NCBI RefSeq assembly: GCF_018531495.1
Contig: NZ_JAHDTI010000003.1
Coordinates: 310,001-374,000 of the forward strand
Reading direction: 5' to 3'
DNA from: Nonomuraea sediminis
Lineage (GTDB): Bacteria; Actinomycetota; Actinomycetes; Streptosporangiales; Streptosporangiaceae
Length of the DNA stretch: 64,000 nt
A program made the translations under genes and the position numbers. Under the pieces are notes generated by a model. It did no database searches and had not been told where the DNA came from. It was given only the letters and a program-made list of their open reading frames with translations. Positions 1 through 7,923 of this stretch are shown here, piece after piece (within the stretch, counting starts at the first letter, position 1; the number at the start of each line of letters is the position of its first letter).

Positions 1-87
1 TTCGATGTTCTGGGCCAGCAGCTGGAACCGCTGGGCGAACTGAGCGGCTAACTGCTGGTTGTTGTCCTGATAGGTGTACTGGGTCAA
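1..87 (-). CDS. 5' end of a small WXG100/ESAT-6-like protein (runs off the left edge)
   Basis: Only the first 29 codons are present. A TTG start at 85-87 is preceded by an AAGGGG ribosome-binding site, and the coding frame runs unbroken to base 1. The peptide is Gln-rich and amphipathic (QQLAAQFAQRFQLLAQNIE), which suits the first helix of WXG100-type type VII secretion substrates. It starts 13 bases after the stop of the fibronectin-III gene, so the two are probably co-transcribed. The WXG motif itself lies outside the window, so the family call is inference. Another small helical protein is possible. Confidence 0.35.
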   Translation of the reverse strand, partial: MTQYTYQDNNQQLAAQFAQRFQLLAQNIE

Positions 88-100
88 CTGAGTCCCCTTC

Positions 101-2263
101 TCAGTCGTCGCACTCGAACAGCGGGCCCCCTGGGAAGCCATCCGGTACTGCCACCAACGTGCTGCTCAGCCAGCCGTTGCCGTACTGGGTCTCCACCCTG
201 TTCCAGACGTCGCTGTTGCTGTTGTCCTCGTCCTCGTGGACCATCTCGCCCTTCTTCTGGCAGATGACGGTCACCGAGATGTACTGCCCCTTTGGAATGG
301 TCCCGACTTCTCCGCTCTTGGCGGGCCCGGGCCGGACGAGGGTGTTCGTCTGGTTGTTGTTCTTGTTCTGGTACTGCTGGCGCGGATACGCCAGGTCCGC
401 GTCGGTGGACGCCTCGTCCTGGCTCTCCCCCGCGTCGTTCTTGGCCTTGAGCTTGAAGGAGTACTTGGCGTTGTTCTTCAGCCCGTCGACGGTGAACGAC
501 GTCCCCTTGATGCCCTCCTTCGTGGCCCCGCCCGTCAGCGTGTACGTCACCCCGTCGTCGGCGTTGGCGGGCGCGCTCCAGGACAGCTCGGCGCCGTGGT
601 TCTTGGGCTTGGCCGAGAACCCGGACGGCGCGCCGGGCGCCACGCACGGCTTGGCGCTCGCGCTCGGCTCCGACTCGACCTCGCCGCCCGACCAGTGGGC
701 GATCACCGTGAAGGTGTACTCGTTGCCGCAGTTGCCCTTGAACTCGAACTGGAACGGCCCGTTCGCGTCGACCGACTGCGGTGTGGCGTCCCCGGATCCG
801 CCCGAGGCCCTGAGCGTGTAGCGCTCGACCTTGCCGCCCGTGGACGGGCTGAAGTGGATCTCGATCTTCCCGGATCCCGACTTGGCGCTGACCGCGCCGG
901 GGCGCGACGGGGCGCTGGGCGACGGGGTCGGCGTGGGCGAGGGTGACGTGGTCCGCGTCGGCGTGGGAGTCGGGGTGGGCGTGGGCTCGTCGGTCGGCTT
1001 GTGCTTGGGCTTCTTCGTGGTCGGGTCCGGGTTCGGGACGTCCGTCGTGGTGGGCTCCGGCTCGCCGGTCCGCGTCGGGTCCGGCTTGACCTGGGTGTTG
1101 GTGGGTTCCGGCTTGGGCGTCTGCTTGGGCTTGGGCGTGTTCGTGGGGCCGGGGACGTCGGTGTCGTCCTTGACGATGTCGTGCTTCTTGCCCTCGGGGT
1201 CGATCACGACGGCCTTGTCGCCGTTCTCGTCGTTGGCCCAGAGCAGGCCGTCCTTGACGAACACGTCCACCGGGCCCGGCTGCTCGGCCACCTGGAGCCT
1301 GGTCGGTTCGCCGCCGGCCGCGCTGTCCCACACGATGAGCCCGCCGGTGCCGCGGTCCGGCACGTAGATCTTGGAACCCAGGACCTGCGGGACGCCCAGG
1401 GTGGCCGGGTCGTCGACCGCGAACTTGGTGTTGAGCACCGAGTTCGAGGCGGTGTCGATGACCACGAGCAGGCCCGCCTTACCGGGGGCCAGGACGGGGA
1501 CGAGCGAGCCCTCGGTCGTCGCCGGGGTGAGCACGCCGCCCTTGGCGGCCTGCGCGACCTCCTTGGGCAGGGTGATCTCGCCGATGCCGCCCTCGGCGCC
1601 GATGATCGTGGCGGTTGCGGCCCTGGTGTTGACCACGACGGGCAGGCCGCCGGCGACCGTGACCGCCAGCTCCTCGCCCGGGTCGCCGACCTTGACGGGG
1701 TTGCCCGCCACGCTCCTGGTGACGGGGACGACCTCGCCCTTGGCGGTGACGGGGACCCACAGGCGCCCGCCGCCGTCGATGCGGGAGGCGCCCAGCGGGC
1801 CTTCCAGCGAGACGGGCTCGCCGATGGAGTTCAGCGTGGCGGGGTCGATCCACTGCACCTTGCCCGCCGGGTCCACCGCGTAGGCCGTGGGCCCGGAGAC
1901 GACCAGTTGCAGGCCGGCCGCGCCGAAGTCGCGGGTCTGGGCGACATTCAGCTGGCTGGGCTCGATCCTGCTGACATATCCGGTACGGTCGTCGACGAGC
2001 AGCACGTTCGAGCCGTCCTGGACGACGCGCAACTGCTTGCCCGCCTTGGCGTCGAGGTAGCCGTCGACCTCGCCGGACAGGCCGTTGACGTGGACGACCT
2101 TGCCCTTGACCTTCGTCCATAACCATGCGCCGACGTCGGCCAGTTTCGGGTTCGCGCTGGACACGCCCACACCGAAGACGGCGGCCGCCACCACCAGGAC
2201 CGCCGCCACCGCACCCGCGATCACCGCGGTGGCGCGGTCACCTCGGAGCATGCGGATACGCAT
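101..2263 (-). CDS. membrane-anchored fibronectin type III / propeller-like surface protein
   Basis: A protein of 720 residues. It has a short basic N-terminus and one transmembrane segment (about residues 12-32, AVIAGAVAAVLVVAAAVF). A region of about 300 residues follows with recurring 'VLL.DD..G.V..I' strands, like YVTN/PQQ-type beta-propellers. Then comes a Pro/Thr/Lys-rich linker (about 370-455), two Fn3-like domains (about 455-635) and a C-terminal SH3-like module containing two conserved Cys. The topology is a type II anchor with the bulk outside the cell. It is followed 13 bases later by the WXG100-like ORF, so a link to type VII secretion is plausible but inferred. ATG at 2263 has GGTGAG upstream; a second Met 12 bases downstream is an alternative start. 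Confidence 0.8.
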   Translation of the reverse strand: MRIRMLRGDRATAVIAGAVAAVLVVAAAVFGVGVSSANPKLADVGAWLWTKVKGKVVHVNGLSGEVDGYLDAKAGKQLRVVQDGSNVLLVDDRTGYVSRIEPSQLNVAQTRDFGAAGLQLVVSGPTAYAVDPAGKVQWIDPATLNSIGEPVSLEGPLGASRIDGGGRLWVPVTAKGEVVPVTRSVAGNPVKVGDPGEELAVTVAGGLPVVVNTRAATATIIGAEGGIGEITLPKEVAQAAKGGVLTPATTEGSLVPVLAPGKAGLLVVIDTASNSVLNTKFAVDDPATLGVPQVLGSKIYVPDRGTGGLIVWDSAAGGEPTRLQVAEQPGPVDVFVKDGLLWANDENGDKAVVIDPEGKKHDIVKDDTDVPGPTNTPKPKQTPKPEPTNTQVKPDPTRTGEPEPTTTDVPNPDPTTKKPKHKPTDEPTPTPTPTPTRTTSPSPTPTPSPSAPSRPGAVSAKSGSGKIEIHFSPSTGGKVERYTLRASGGSGDATPQSVDANGPFQFEFKGNCGNEYTFTVIAHWSGGEVESEPSASAKPCVAPGAPSGFSAKPKNHGAELSWSAPANADDGVTYTLTGGATKEGIKGTSFTVDGLKNNAKYSFKLKAKNDAGESQDEASTDADLAYPRQQYQNKNNNQTNTLVRPGPAKSGEVGTIPKGQYISVTVICQKKGEMVHEDEDNSNSDVWNRVETQYGNGWLSSTLVAVPDGFPGGPLFECDD

Positions 2264-2330
2264 CCGTCACTCACCCCGTATGTACGATTACCGTGCGTTT
2301 GCCCCCGTTGTAACGCGCATCACGATAGCG

Positions 2331-2364
2331 CCTTGCCGTACCTCCGCGCAGAGGTACGGCAAGG
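2331..2364 (-). terminator. perfect 14-bp hairpin after the sigma-operon partner gene
   Basis: Arms 2331-2344 and 2351-2364 (CCTTGCCGTACCTC and its complement) enclose a 6-base loop. It lies 10 bases beyond the stop of the minus-strand gene ending at 2374. There is no T-tract, which is usual for actinomycete I-shaped terminators. Confidence 0.75.
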
Positions 2365-2373
2365 CCGTTATGT

Positions 2374-3606
2374 CTATTCAGACATACTGGCGTACTGGGC
2401 CTGGTGCCGCGCCCGGAACCGCCCTTGGGCCGTGGCCTCGGTGAACTGATAGGTCTCGAGCAGCCGGCCCTGTCCCGTGCGGACGTCGACGGCATAGGCG
2501 TGGATGGTCTTGTCCTCCGCGGGGAGCCTGTCCAGCAGCTTGGGCCGGTCATCCGGCAACATCGCGAGAGGTAGGGGGTACACGTCGACGCGGACCGTCG
2601 TCGGGTTGAGCCATCCTCGGATGGTCGGCATCGTGCCGGTTCCCTTCTTGACGTCGACGGGCCGCATGGTGGGGAGCGCCAGCCGTACCGACGACGTCCA
2701 GGTGCGCGTCTCGAGGTCGAGGACGGCGAGCTGGTTCATCGGCGACGTCTTGCTCGTGTCGGCCAGCCGGGCGAGCAGGCGCCCGTCCGAGGAGAGAGCG
2801 CCGCTGTCCGTGCTCGAGCCCTGCGGTCCCGGCGGAATGCTGACCTTGGCGATGCTGCGCCCGTCCAGCCCCACGGTGACCAGGTCGGTCCAGTTCTTGT
2901 GCTCGACCTCCATCACCACGCGGTCGCGGGTGACGATGCGCACGCAGCACCGCTCGGGCAGCCGGGTGGTCCTGCCGGTGGCCAGGTCGACGTAGAGCGC
3001 GCGGTTCGGCTTGTCCGAGCCCAGCCCCATGCTCGTGTACACGATCACGAGCTGGGAGCCGTCGGCTGACAGGGTCAGTCCCATGTCCCCGACATCTGCC
3101 TTGCTGGGCGGCACCCGATCCGTCCTGACGGGGGTCACGGTGCCGGCCTCCAGGTCCCGAACCACCAGCTGCCGGTCGGCGGCCCGGTAGTAGGCGATGT
3201 GGTCGCCGTCGTCGCTGAGCGTGAGCGGCGCTGTGATGTAGCCCTGCGCACCCTTCGGCGGGTAGCTGGCCAGCGCCTGGTTGACCTCCCACTGCACGCC
3301 GTCCTGCCCGATGAGCCGCCACTTCATGCAGTTGGCGCCGCACTGGACGAGGGCCACGTCCTTCATCGTCCCCGCTCCGCGATCAGGCAGCGGCCTGACC
3401 GGAGTCGCGATCTCCGGAACCGGCTGCTGCCGGTGCTGGACGAGGGGAACGGCCGCGAGCGCGACAGCCGCGGCAAGCGCGGGTGCGACGATCCATCTGG
3501 TACGGCGGCGCCGTCGCGTGATGCCGATGGCGCGCTCGGCCAGGCTCGTGGTGGGCTCAGGGGCGTCCTCTGCCAGGTCGGCGAGCGTGGTGCGCAGGCG
3601 GGTCAT
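2374..3606 (-). CDS. membrane-anchored TolB/WD40-like protein coupled to a sigma factor
   Basis: A protein of 410 residues. The start MTRLRTTLADLAEDAPEP is an ATG at 3606 that overlaps the sigma-factor stop (ATGA), showing translational coupling. The N-terminal ~45 residues are cytosolic, an Arg-rich stretch (RRRRRTRW) precedes one transmembrane helix (about 47-65), and the rest is an extracytoplasmic beta-rich domain with 'LSDDGDHIAYYR', 'LSADGSQLVIVY' and 'LSSDGRLLARL' blades typical of TolB/WD40 propellers. In actinomycetes the gene downstream of a SigE-family sigma factor often encodes such a membrane partner. I see no zinc-binding anti-sigma HxxxCxxC motif, so an anti-sigma role is inference. 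A hairpin terminator lies just beyond the gene. Confidence 0.75.
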   Translation of the reverse strand: MTRLRTTLADLAEDAPEPTTSLAERAIGITRRRRRTRWIVAPALAAAVALAAVPLVQHRQQPVPEIATPVRPLPDRGAGTMKDVALVQCGANCMKWRLIGQDGVQWEVNQALASYPPKGAQGYITAPLTLSDDGDHIAYYRAADRQLVVRDLEAGTVTPVRTDRVPPSKADVGDMGLTLSADGSQLVIVYTSMGLGSDKPNRALYVDLATGRTTRLPERCCVRIVTRDRVVMEVEHKNWTDLVTVGLDGRSIAKVSIPPGPQGSSTDSGALSSDGRLLARLADTSKTSPMNQLAVLDLETRTWTSSVRLALPTMRPVDVKKGTGTMPTIRGWLNPTTVRVDVYPLPLAMLPDDRPKLLDRLPAEDKTIHAYAVDVRTGQGRLLETYQFTEATAQGRFRARHQAQYASMSE

Positions 3607-4112
3607 CGGGCCACCTCCTCGGGGTCCAGATCTGACAGCAGCTCGGGCGCCAGTGCCCGCAGCTTCGACAGGGCGTAGTTGGTCTGGCTCTTGACCGTGC
3701 CGACGGAGCAGCCGAGCAGGTCGGCCGTCTCCCGTTCTGTGCGGTCCTCGTAGTAGCGCAGGACGATGACGGCCCGCTGCTTGGGGGTCAGCCTCGCCAG
3801 CGCGTCCCTGAGCGCCAGCTTCAGCTCCACGTCCTGGCCCCGTTCCGGGAGGTCGGGCGGGGCCGCGCTGGGTAACTCGGCGTGCCGGAGCCTGCGACGC
3901 CAGGAGATGTGCTCGTTGACCAGCGCGCGGCGGGCGTACGCCTCCGGGTTGGCGTCGCGTTCCAGCTTGTGCCACTTCTGCGCGACCTTCGCCAGGACGC
4001 TCTGCAGCAGGTCCTCGGCGAGATGCGGGTCCCCCGTCAGGAGGTAGGCCGTGCGCATCAGCGCGCGTTCGCGGCTGTAGACGAAGGCTCTGAAGCCGTC
4101 GTAGTCATCCAT
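3603..4112 (-). CDS. SigE-family ECF RNA polymerase sigma factor
   Basis: A protein of 169 residues. Region 2 (FVYSRERALMRTAYLLTGD, then LAEDLLQSVLAKV) and region 4 (LTPKQRAVIVLRYYEDRTERETADLLGCSVGTVKS) match the SigE-like actinobacterial ECF group. It directs core polymerase to a small promoter set. I chose the ATG at 4112 rather than the GTG at 4127 because the AGGAGG ribosome-binding site lies inside the codons between them. The stop overlaps the ATG of the membrane partner. It is divergent from the SMC-like operon across about 120 bp. Confidence 0.9.
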   Translation of the reverse strand: MDDYDGFRAFVYSRERALMRTAYLLTGDPHLAEDLLQSVLAKVAQKWHKLERDANPEAYARRALVNEHISWRRRLRHAELPSAAPPDLPERGQDVELKLALRDALARLTPKQRAVIVLRYYEDRTERETADLLGCSVGTVKSQTNYALSKLRALAPELLSDLDPEEVAR

Positions 4113-4219
4113 GCCGCCTCCTCTCACCCGTTACCAACGCTGTCGTTCGCTCTCAAGGTTGGAATCGGGTTTGTGGTGAGGCTCCGCCGTACCTCGCGAT
4201 TCTTGTCGGCGCGAGGCCG

Positions 4220-4225
4220 TACCTT
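4220..4225 (+). promoter_or_regulatory. candidate leaderless -10 element of the SMC-like operon
   Basis: TACCTT ends 7 bases before the GTG at 4233, the geometry expected for a leaderless actinobacterial transcript starting at the start codon. No good -35 is seen. A 7-bp inverted repeat (CCTCGCG at 4192-4198, CGCGAGG at 4210-4216) lies just upstream and could be an operator. Confidence 0.35.
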
Positions 4226-4232
4226 AGAGCGC

Positions 4233-5432
4233 GTGCCTGAAGACCCGTTGACCTTGGACGCGGCGCTCTCCGACGAGGCGGTGCTGTCGACCTACCGCCG
4301 GATGTTCGCCGCGCTCGCCCGCGACAGCGGCGCCGTGGTCGACGATCCGGTGCTGGTCGACATCGCCGAGACGCTGTTCGCGGCGTTCGCGGAGGCGGGC
4401 GAGGAGTGGCTGACGCACGAGCAGATGCGCTTCATCTGCCGCGCCTACCCGGCCGACCAGTTCGACAACCGGCTGCGGGTGCTCAAGGGGCTGGGCGCGA
4501 TCAGGGAGGTCTTCCCCAAGCCCAACCAGCTGCGCTACCGGGCGTCGTTCACCAGCGTGGTCGGGCTGATGTTCATCCGGCGGATGATGGACGACGGCGG
4601 CCAGTCCGAGATGCACCGGTTGCTCGCGCTCGAGGATCTCAACGTCGCCGACCCGCGCACCACCATGGAGGAGGCCCGCCTCTCCGCGGTCAACCTGGCC
4701 AGGGCGTTCCGGCTGTGGGCGCTCGAGCTGATCACGCTGTCGTCCGGCACGATCGAAGAGTTGCGCGAGCAGGCGCCCAAGCTGTGGGGCACCGAGGAGA
4801 TCGCCCGGCGGGCGCAGGGGCTGCACGCCACGATCCTGACCCGGTGGCCGGAGCTCGACCGGGTCTGCACCGATCTGCGTGCCGCGATCTACGCCTACAG
4901 TGACGCCTCCCGCCGCGCCGCCGGGCGCCTGGCCGACTCGGCGGGCACGACCCGCAACCTGATGCTGCTGCCGTCCGAGACGTGGCGCACCTTCGCCCAG
5001 ACGGCCTCCAGGGATCGGCTCGCCGCGGTCCTCGACGGGTTCGTCTTCGACGCGCCCGCGCCCTGGCACGACCCGGCCGCCATCGTCCGGGCCGTCGACG
5101 AGGCGCCCCGTCCCGCGCCCGCGCAGCCCGCGCCCCCGCGCTCCGCCCTGCCCGACTCGGGTCCCGCCGACGCCGTCGACCAGTCGGGCGACGCCGCCAT
5201 CGAGCGCCTCACCGCGGTCGCGGAGTCCGCCCTGGGCACCGGGTCGCGGGTCGCCCTCGCCGACGTGATCGGCTCCGACTGGCCCTCCGCCCGCCGCCTC
5301 CTCGCCGACCTCACCACGATCGACCTGCGCCCCGAGCTCCCCTACCGCCTCACCTGGTCCGACGCCCTCACCATCGCCCCCGGCAGCGAGCCCGCCTGGC
5401 TCTCCCACGGCTACCTGGAGCGCACCCCATGA
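4233..5432 (+). CDS. kleisin-like (MukF/JetA-like) winged-helix protein of an SMC-type operon
   Basis: A protein of 399 residues from GTG 4233, which has no clear ribosome-binding site but a -10-like TACCTT 7 bases upstream. It is mostly helical. Residues about 60-110 (LTHEQMRFICRAYP, then RLRVLKGLGAIREVF) read as a winged helix. A long helical middle follows, then a Pro/Ala-rich linker (about 285-310, PAPAQPAPPRSALP). A second small winged-helix-like end follows (RVALADVIGSDWPSARRLLADL). This N-WH, helices, linker, C-WH layout is that of MukF/kleisin subunits. It heads the operon with a KITE-like protein and an SMC-like ATPase. I found no motif that names a family; the kleisin call rests on layout and context. 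Confidence 0.55.
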   Translation: MPEDPLTLDAALSDEAVLSTYRRMFAALARDSGAVVDDPVLVDIAETLFAAFAEAGEEWLTHEQMRFICRAYPADQFDNRLRVLKGLGAIREVFPKPNQLRYRASFTSVVGLMFIRRMMDDGGQSEMHRLLALEDLNVADPRTTMEEARLSAVNLARAFRLWALELITLSSGTIEELREQAPKLWGTEEIARRAQGLHATILTRWPELDRVCTDLRAAIYAYSDASRRAAGRLADSAGTTRNLMLLPSETWRTFAQTASRDRLAAVLDGFVFDAPAPWHDPAAIVRAVDEAPRPAPAQPAPPRSALPDSGPADAVDQSGDAAIERLTAVAESALGTGSRVALADVIGSDWPSARRLLADLTTIDLRPELPYRLTWSDALTIAPGSEPAWLSHGYLERTP

Positions 5433-5872
5433 CCCCACACCACCACGCCCCGCCCCCCTCCCCAGAACTTCGCCCCTCCGCGCGCCCCACCCACGCCGTG
5501 CCCGACGTAGGTGCGCTTTCTGCGCGGCGCAGCACCCCCCGAGTCGTACCGGGGTACTTCACGCATTCCGCGCACCGCAGCGCCATCCGAGCCGTGCCCG
5601 ACCACCTTGCGCGCCCCGCACTGCACAGCACCGCCCGAGCCGTGCCCGACTACGGCATGCATTCGGCGCGCCGTGGTGCCACCCGAGTCGTGCCCGATGC
5701 CGGTGCGTGTTCTGGGCGGTGCGGTGCCGTGCCTTGTTCTGTGCTGTGCGGCGGCGGGCTGGACTGCGTCGCGCGGGGTGCGGTGGAGGCGGGGCTTGGT
5801 GATGTCGGGCGCGGGGTTGGCCCCAGGAGGGGTGGGGGCGGCTGGCCGTACTGGGTTGAGGGGGTTCGGTGA
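5429..5872 (+). CDS. putative 147-aa repeat protein coupled between kleisin-like and KITE-like genes
   Basis: ATG at 5429 overlaps the upstream stop (ATGA), and its own TGA at 5870-5872 overlaps the GTG of the next gene (GTGA). The frame is therefore stitched into the operon at both ends. The product is Pro/His-rich at the start, then holds five degenerate 16-residue repeats built on RAVPD....SARR.AT, then a Gly/Cys-rich tail. By my hand count about three quarters of third positions are G or C, clearly below the flanking genes, so it may be a weakly constrained or decaying frame. Because 48 bp is a multiple of three, repeats alone keep any frame open. No known family is recognised. Confidence 0.35.
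   Translation: MTPHHHAPPPSPELRPSARPTHAVPDVGALSARRSTPRVVPGYFTHSAHRSAIRAVPDHLARPALHSTARAVPDYGMHSARRGATRVVPDAGACSGRCGAVPCSVLCGGGLDCVARGAVEAGLGDVGRGVGPRRGGGGWPYWVEGVR
5493..5733. repeat. five degenerate 48-bp tandem repeats
   Basis: Units begin at 5493, 5541, 5589, 5637 and 5685, each opening with a variant of GAGCCGTGCCCGAC and closing with a variant of GCGCCACCC. Period is exactly 48 bp (the last unit is 49). The units are contiguous, with no unique spacers, and lie inside the coupling ORF. Confidence 0.85.
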
Positions 5873-7923
5873 AGGGGACGCATGCCGTACGCGAGGGCGT
5901 GGACGCCGCGTACGCTCACGTGCTGGCTCGGGCCGAGGGCCCGATCGGGCTGGGGGCGGGGGTGTCGGCGCCCGCGGGGATGGCGCGGCTGACGCATGAC
6001 GACTCCACCGGGGTCGGCGTGCCCGTGTGGCCCGACGGGGTCACGCCGTCGCTGCTGGAGGAGTACCAGGTGGCGCCCGTGCCGGTCGAGCGGGCCGGGG
6101 AGTCACGACGGGTGCTGGCCGCGTGCCTCAAGTGCTGCTGGACCGACCTGTCCACCGACCCGTGGCCCGGCTCCCCCGCACCCCTCGATCAGGTGCTCGA
6201 CACATATCGCGCACTGATCGGACGCACCGACGACCTCATGCGCAACTGGGCGATCGGGGCACTGCGCCGCCTGCACGACTCGGCCTGGGTCGTCATGACC
6301 GACGGCGTCGTCCGCCTCGGCCCGCGCTGCGCCACCTGGCCCGTGGAGTCGTACGCCCTGCTGAAGGAACTCCTCCGCCGCCTCCCAGAACCGGACCGCA
6401 CCGACCTCATCACCACTCTCCCCACCGAAACTTCCTCCGGCGAACAAGCAACCACCGAGCAGCCACCCGTCGACGCACCGAGGACACCAGCCACGTCGTC
6501 CCTGCCGTCACACCCCACGAACGTCGCACCTACGCGTTCCGAGGATGCCGGCACCACACCACACGGCAACGCTGCACCGACCGAGGACACCGACTCGGCA
6601 TCACACGCGCACACGGTGCTGCCCCAGGCTCAGGACACAGGGTCAGTGCCGCATGGTGACACGGCGCCAGCACACGTCGGGCACGAGCAAGCCGCGAATG
6701 TCGTGGCAGGGCAGACCGAGCAGGAGCAGCCCGGGGCTGTCGTCCTGGCCCAGACCGCCGACGTAGCGCTGCACGCAGATCCCGCGCCAGAGCAAGCCGA
6801 AGACCCCACGCAAACACAGCACGCTGACGTCGCCCCGGAGCCGGGAAGGAATGCCGGGCAGGCGCGGCGTGGGGATGTCGGGCCGCAGCCTGCTGAGGAT
6901 GCCGTCACGACCCAGGCCGCTGACGTGACGCTCCGCACGGATGTAGAGCAGACCGAAGACACCGTCCAGGCGCAGCACGCTGACGTCGCGCCGGAGACGA
7001 GCGGGAATGCCGGGCAAGCACCGCCTGTCGCGGCTGAGCAGACCGAGGACACCGTCCAGGCGCAGCACGCTGATGACATGCGGGAGACGAGCGGGAATGC
7101 CGGGCGGCCACGGCGTGGGAGTGTCGGGGTTGCGGCGCGTGTGGTGTCGGAGAGTGGTGGGCGGGTTGAGGGGGCCTCGGGGGACTTCGAGGACTTGCTG
7201 AGTGGGTTTGATGAGCGGCGGCGGGCGGAGTTGGTGGCGGCGTTCATGGCCGTCGAGTACGCCGGAGAGCCCGTGCCCGAGGCCAGGTTCGGGGCGCTGC
7301 GGGATCCGGCGTTGCGGCACACGCTGGGCGAGATGCTGGCGCGGCGCGGGCGCGTGCTGGTGCAGCATCGCGAGCGGTGGATCTCCGGGTACGCCGACGG
7401 GTCCACCGCGCGCCTGCAGGAGCCCGGGCTTTCCGAGGCGGAGCGCGCGGTATTGACGCTGGTGCTGGTGCACTCGGTGGCGATCCCGCGAGCCGAGGGG
7501 ATGCTGCCGGAGGACTCGTGGCTGTCGCCGCACCCGACGGCGGCTGAGGAACTGCGACGGCACACCCAACTGCCGATCGGCGAGCTCGAGGGCGCGCTGC
7601 GGACGTTGCGGCACGCCGGGCTGCTCGGGCAGGTCAAGGCCGGTGAGGAGGCGGGCGGGTACGTCCCCGGGCCACAGTTCCACCGCCTCACGCCCGCGGC
7701 TCGGCGCCGGTTGCAGGAGGAGCTCATCCTCGCCGCCGGGCCCCACACGCCGCTGGCGGCAGCCGTACGGGCCAAGAGATCGTCCTCCGAATCCGCGGCC
7801 CGCCGTACGGCTCGCGCCGGAAGCTCAGGAGACGTACGGCCCGCACAGTCAGAGACCGTCGAACAAGTCAACGCGGGCGATCCGCCCCCGGGTGAGGTGG
7901 GTGCCGTGACGGGTTCGGGATAA
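5869..7923 (+). CDS. KITE-like two-winged-helix protein with a long repetitive linker
   Basis: A protein of 684 residues from GTG 5869, with GAGGGGG 4-5 bases upstream. The N-terminal ~190 residues are folded, with a winged-helix-like segment (LMRNWAIGALRRLHDSAWVVM). Residues about 195-440 are low complexity (Ala/Gln/Thr/His/Asp) with imperfect repeats on QTEDTVQAQHADVAPE. The C-terminal ~245 residues are folded (FEDLLSGFDERRRAEL, then LRDPALRHTLGEMLARRGRV) and end in a second winged helix (LEGALRTLRHAGLLGQV). Two winged helices next to a kleisin-like gene and an SMC-like gene suggest a MukE/JetB/ScpB-type (KITE) subunit. This is inference from layout. The start overlaps the preceding repeat ORF. 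Confidence 0.5.
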   Translation: MKGTHAVREGVDAAYAHVLARAEGPIGLGAGVSAPAGMARLTHDDSTGVGVPVWPDGVTPSLLEEYQVAPVPVERAGESRRVLAACLKCCWTDLSTDPWPGSPAPLDQVLDTYRALIGRTDDLMRNWAIGALRRLHDSAWVVMTDGVVRLGPRCATWPVESYALLKELLRRLPEPDRTDLITTLPTETSSGEQATTEQPPVDAPRTPATSSLPSHPTNVAPTRSEDAGTTPHGNAAPTEDTDSASHAHTVLPQAQDTGSVPHGDTAPAHVGHEQAANVVAGQTEQEQPGAVVLAQTADVALHADPAPEQAEDPTQTQHADVAPEPGRNAGQARRGDVGPQPAEDAVTTQAADVTLRTDVEQTEDTVQAQHADVAPETSGNAGQAPPVAAEQTEDTVQAQHADDMRETSGNAGRPRRGSVGVAARVVSESGGRVEGASGDFEDLLSGFDERRRAELVAAFMAVEYAGEPVPEARFGALRDPALRHTLGEMLARRGRVLVQHRERWISGYADGSTARLQEPGLSEAERAVLTLVLVHSVAIPRAEGMLPEDSWLSPHPTAAEELRRHTQLPIGELEGALRTLRHAGLLGQVKAGEEAGGYVPGPQFHRLTPAARRRLQEELILAAGPHTPLAAAVRAKRSSSESAARRTARAGSSGDVRPAQSETVEQVNAGDPPPGEVGAVTGSG
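6790..7110. repeat. imperfect in-frame repeats in the KITE-like linker
   Basis: Copies starting with GAGCA(G/A)(A/G)CCGA occur at 6790, 6946 and 7036. The last two are 90 bp apart and nearly identical over 70 bases. Each encodes a version of EQTEDTVQAQHAD followed by ETSGNAGQ or EPGRNAGQ. Confidence 0.75.
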
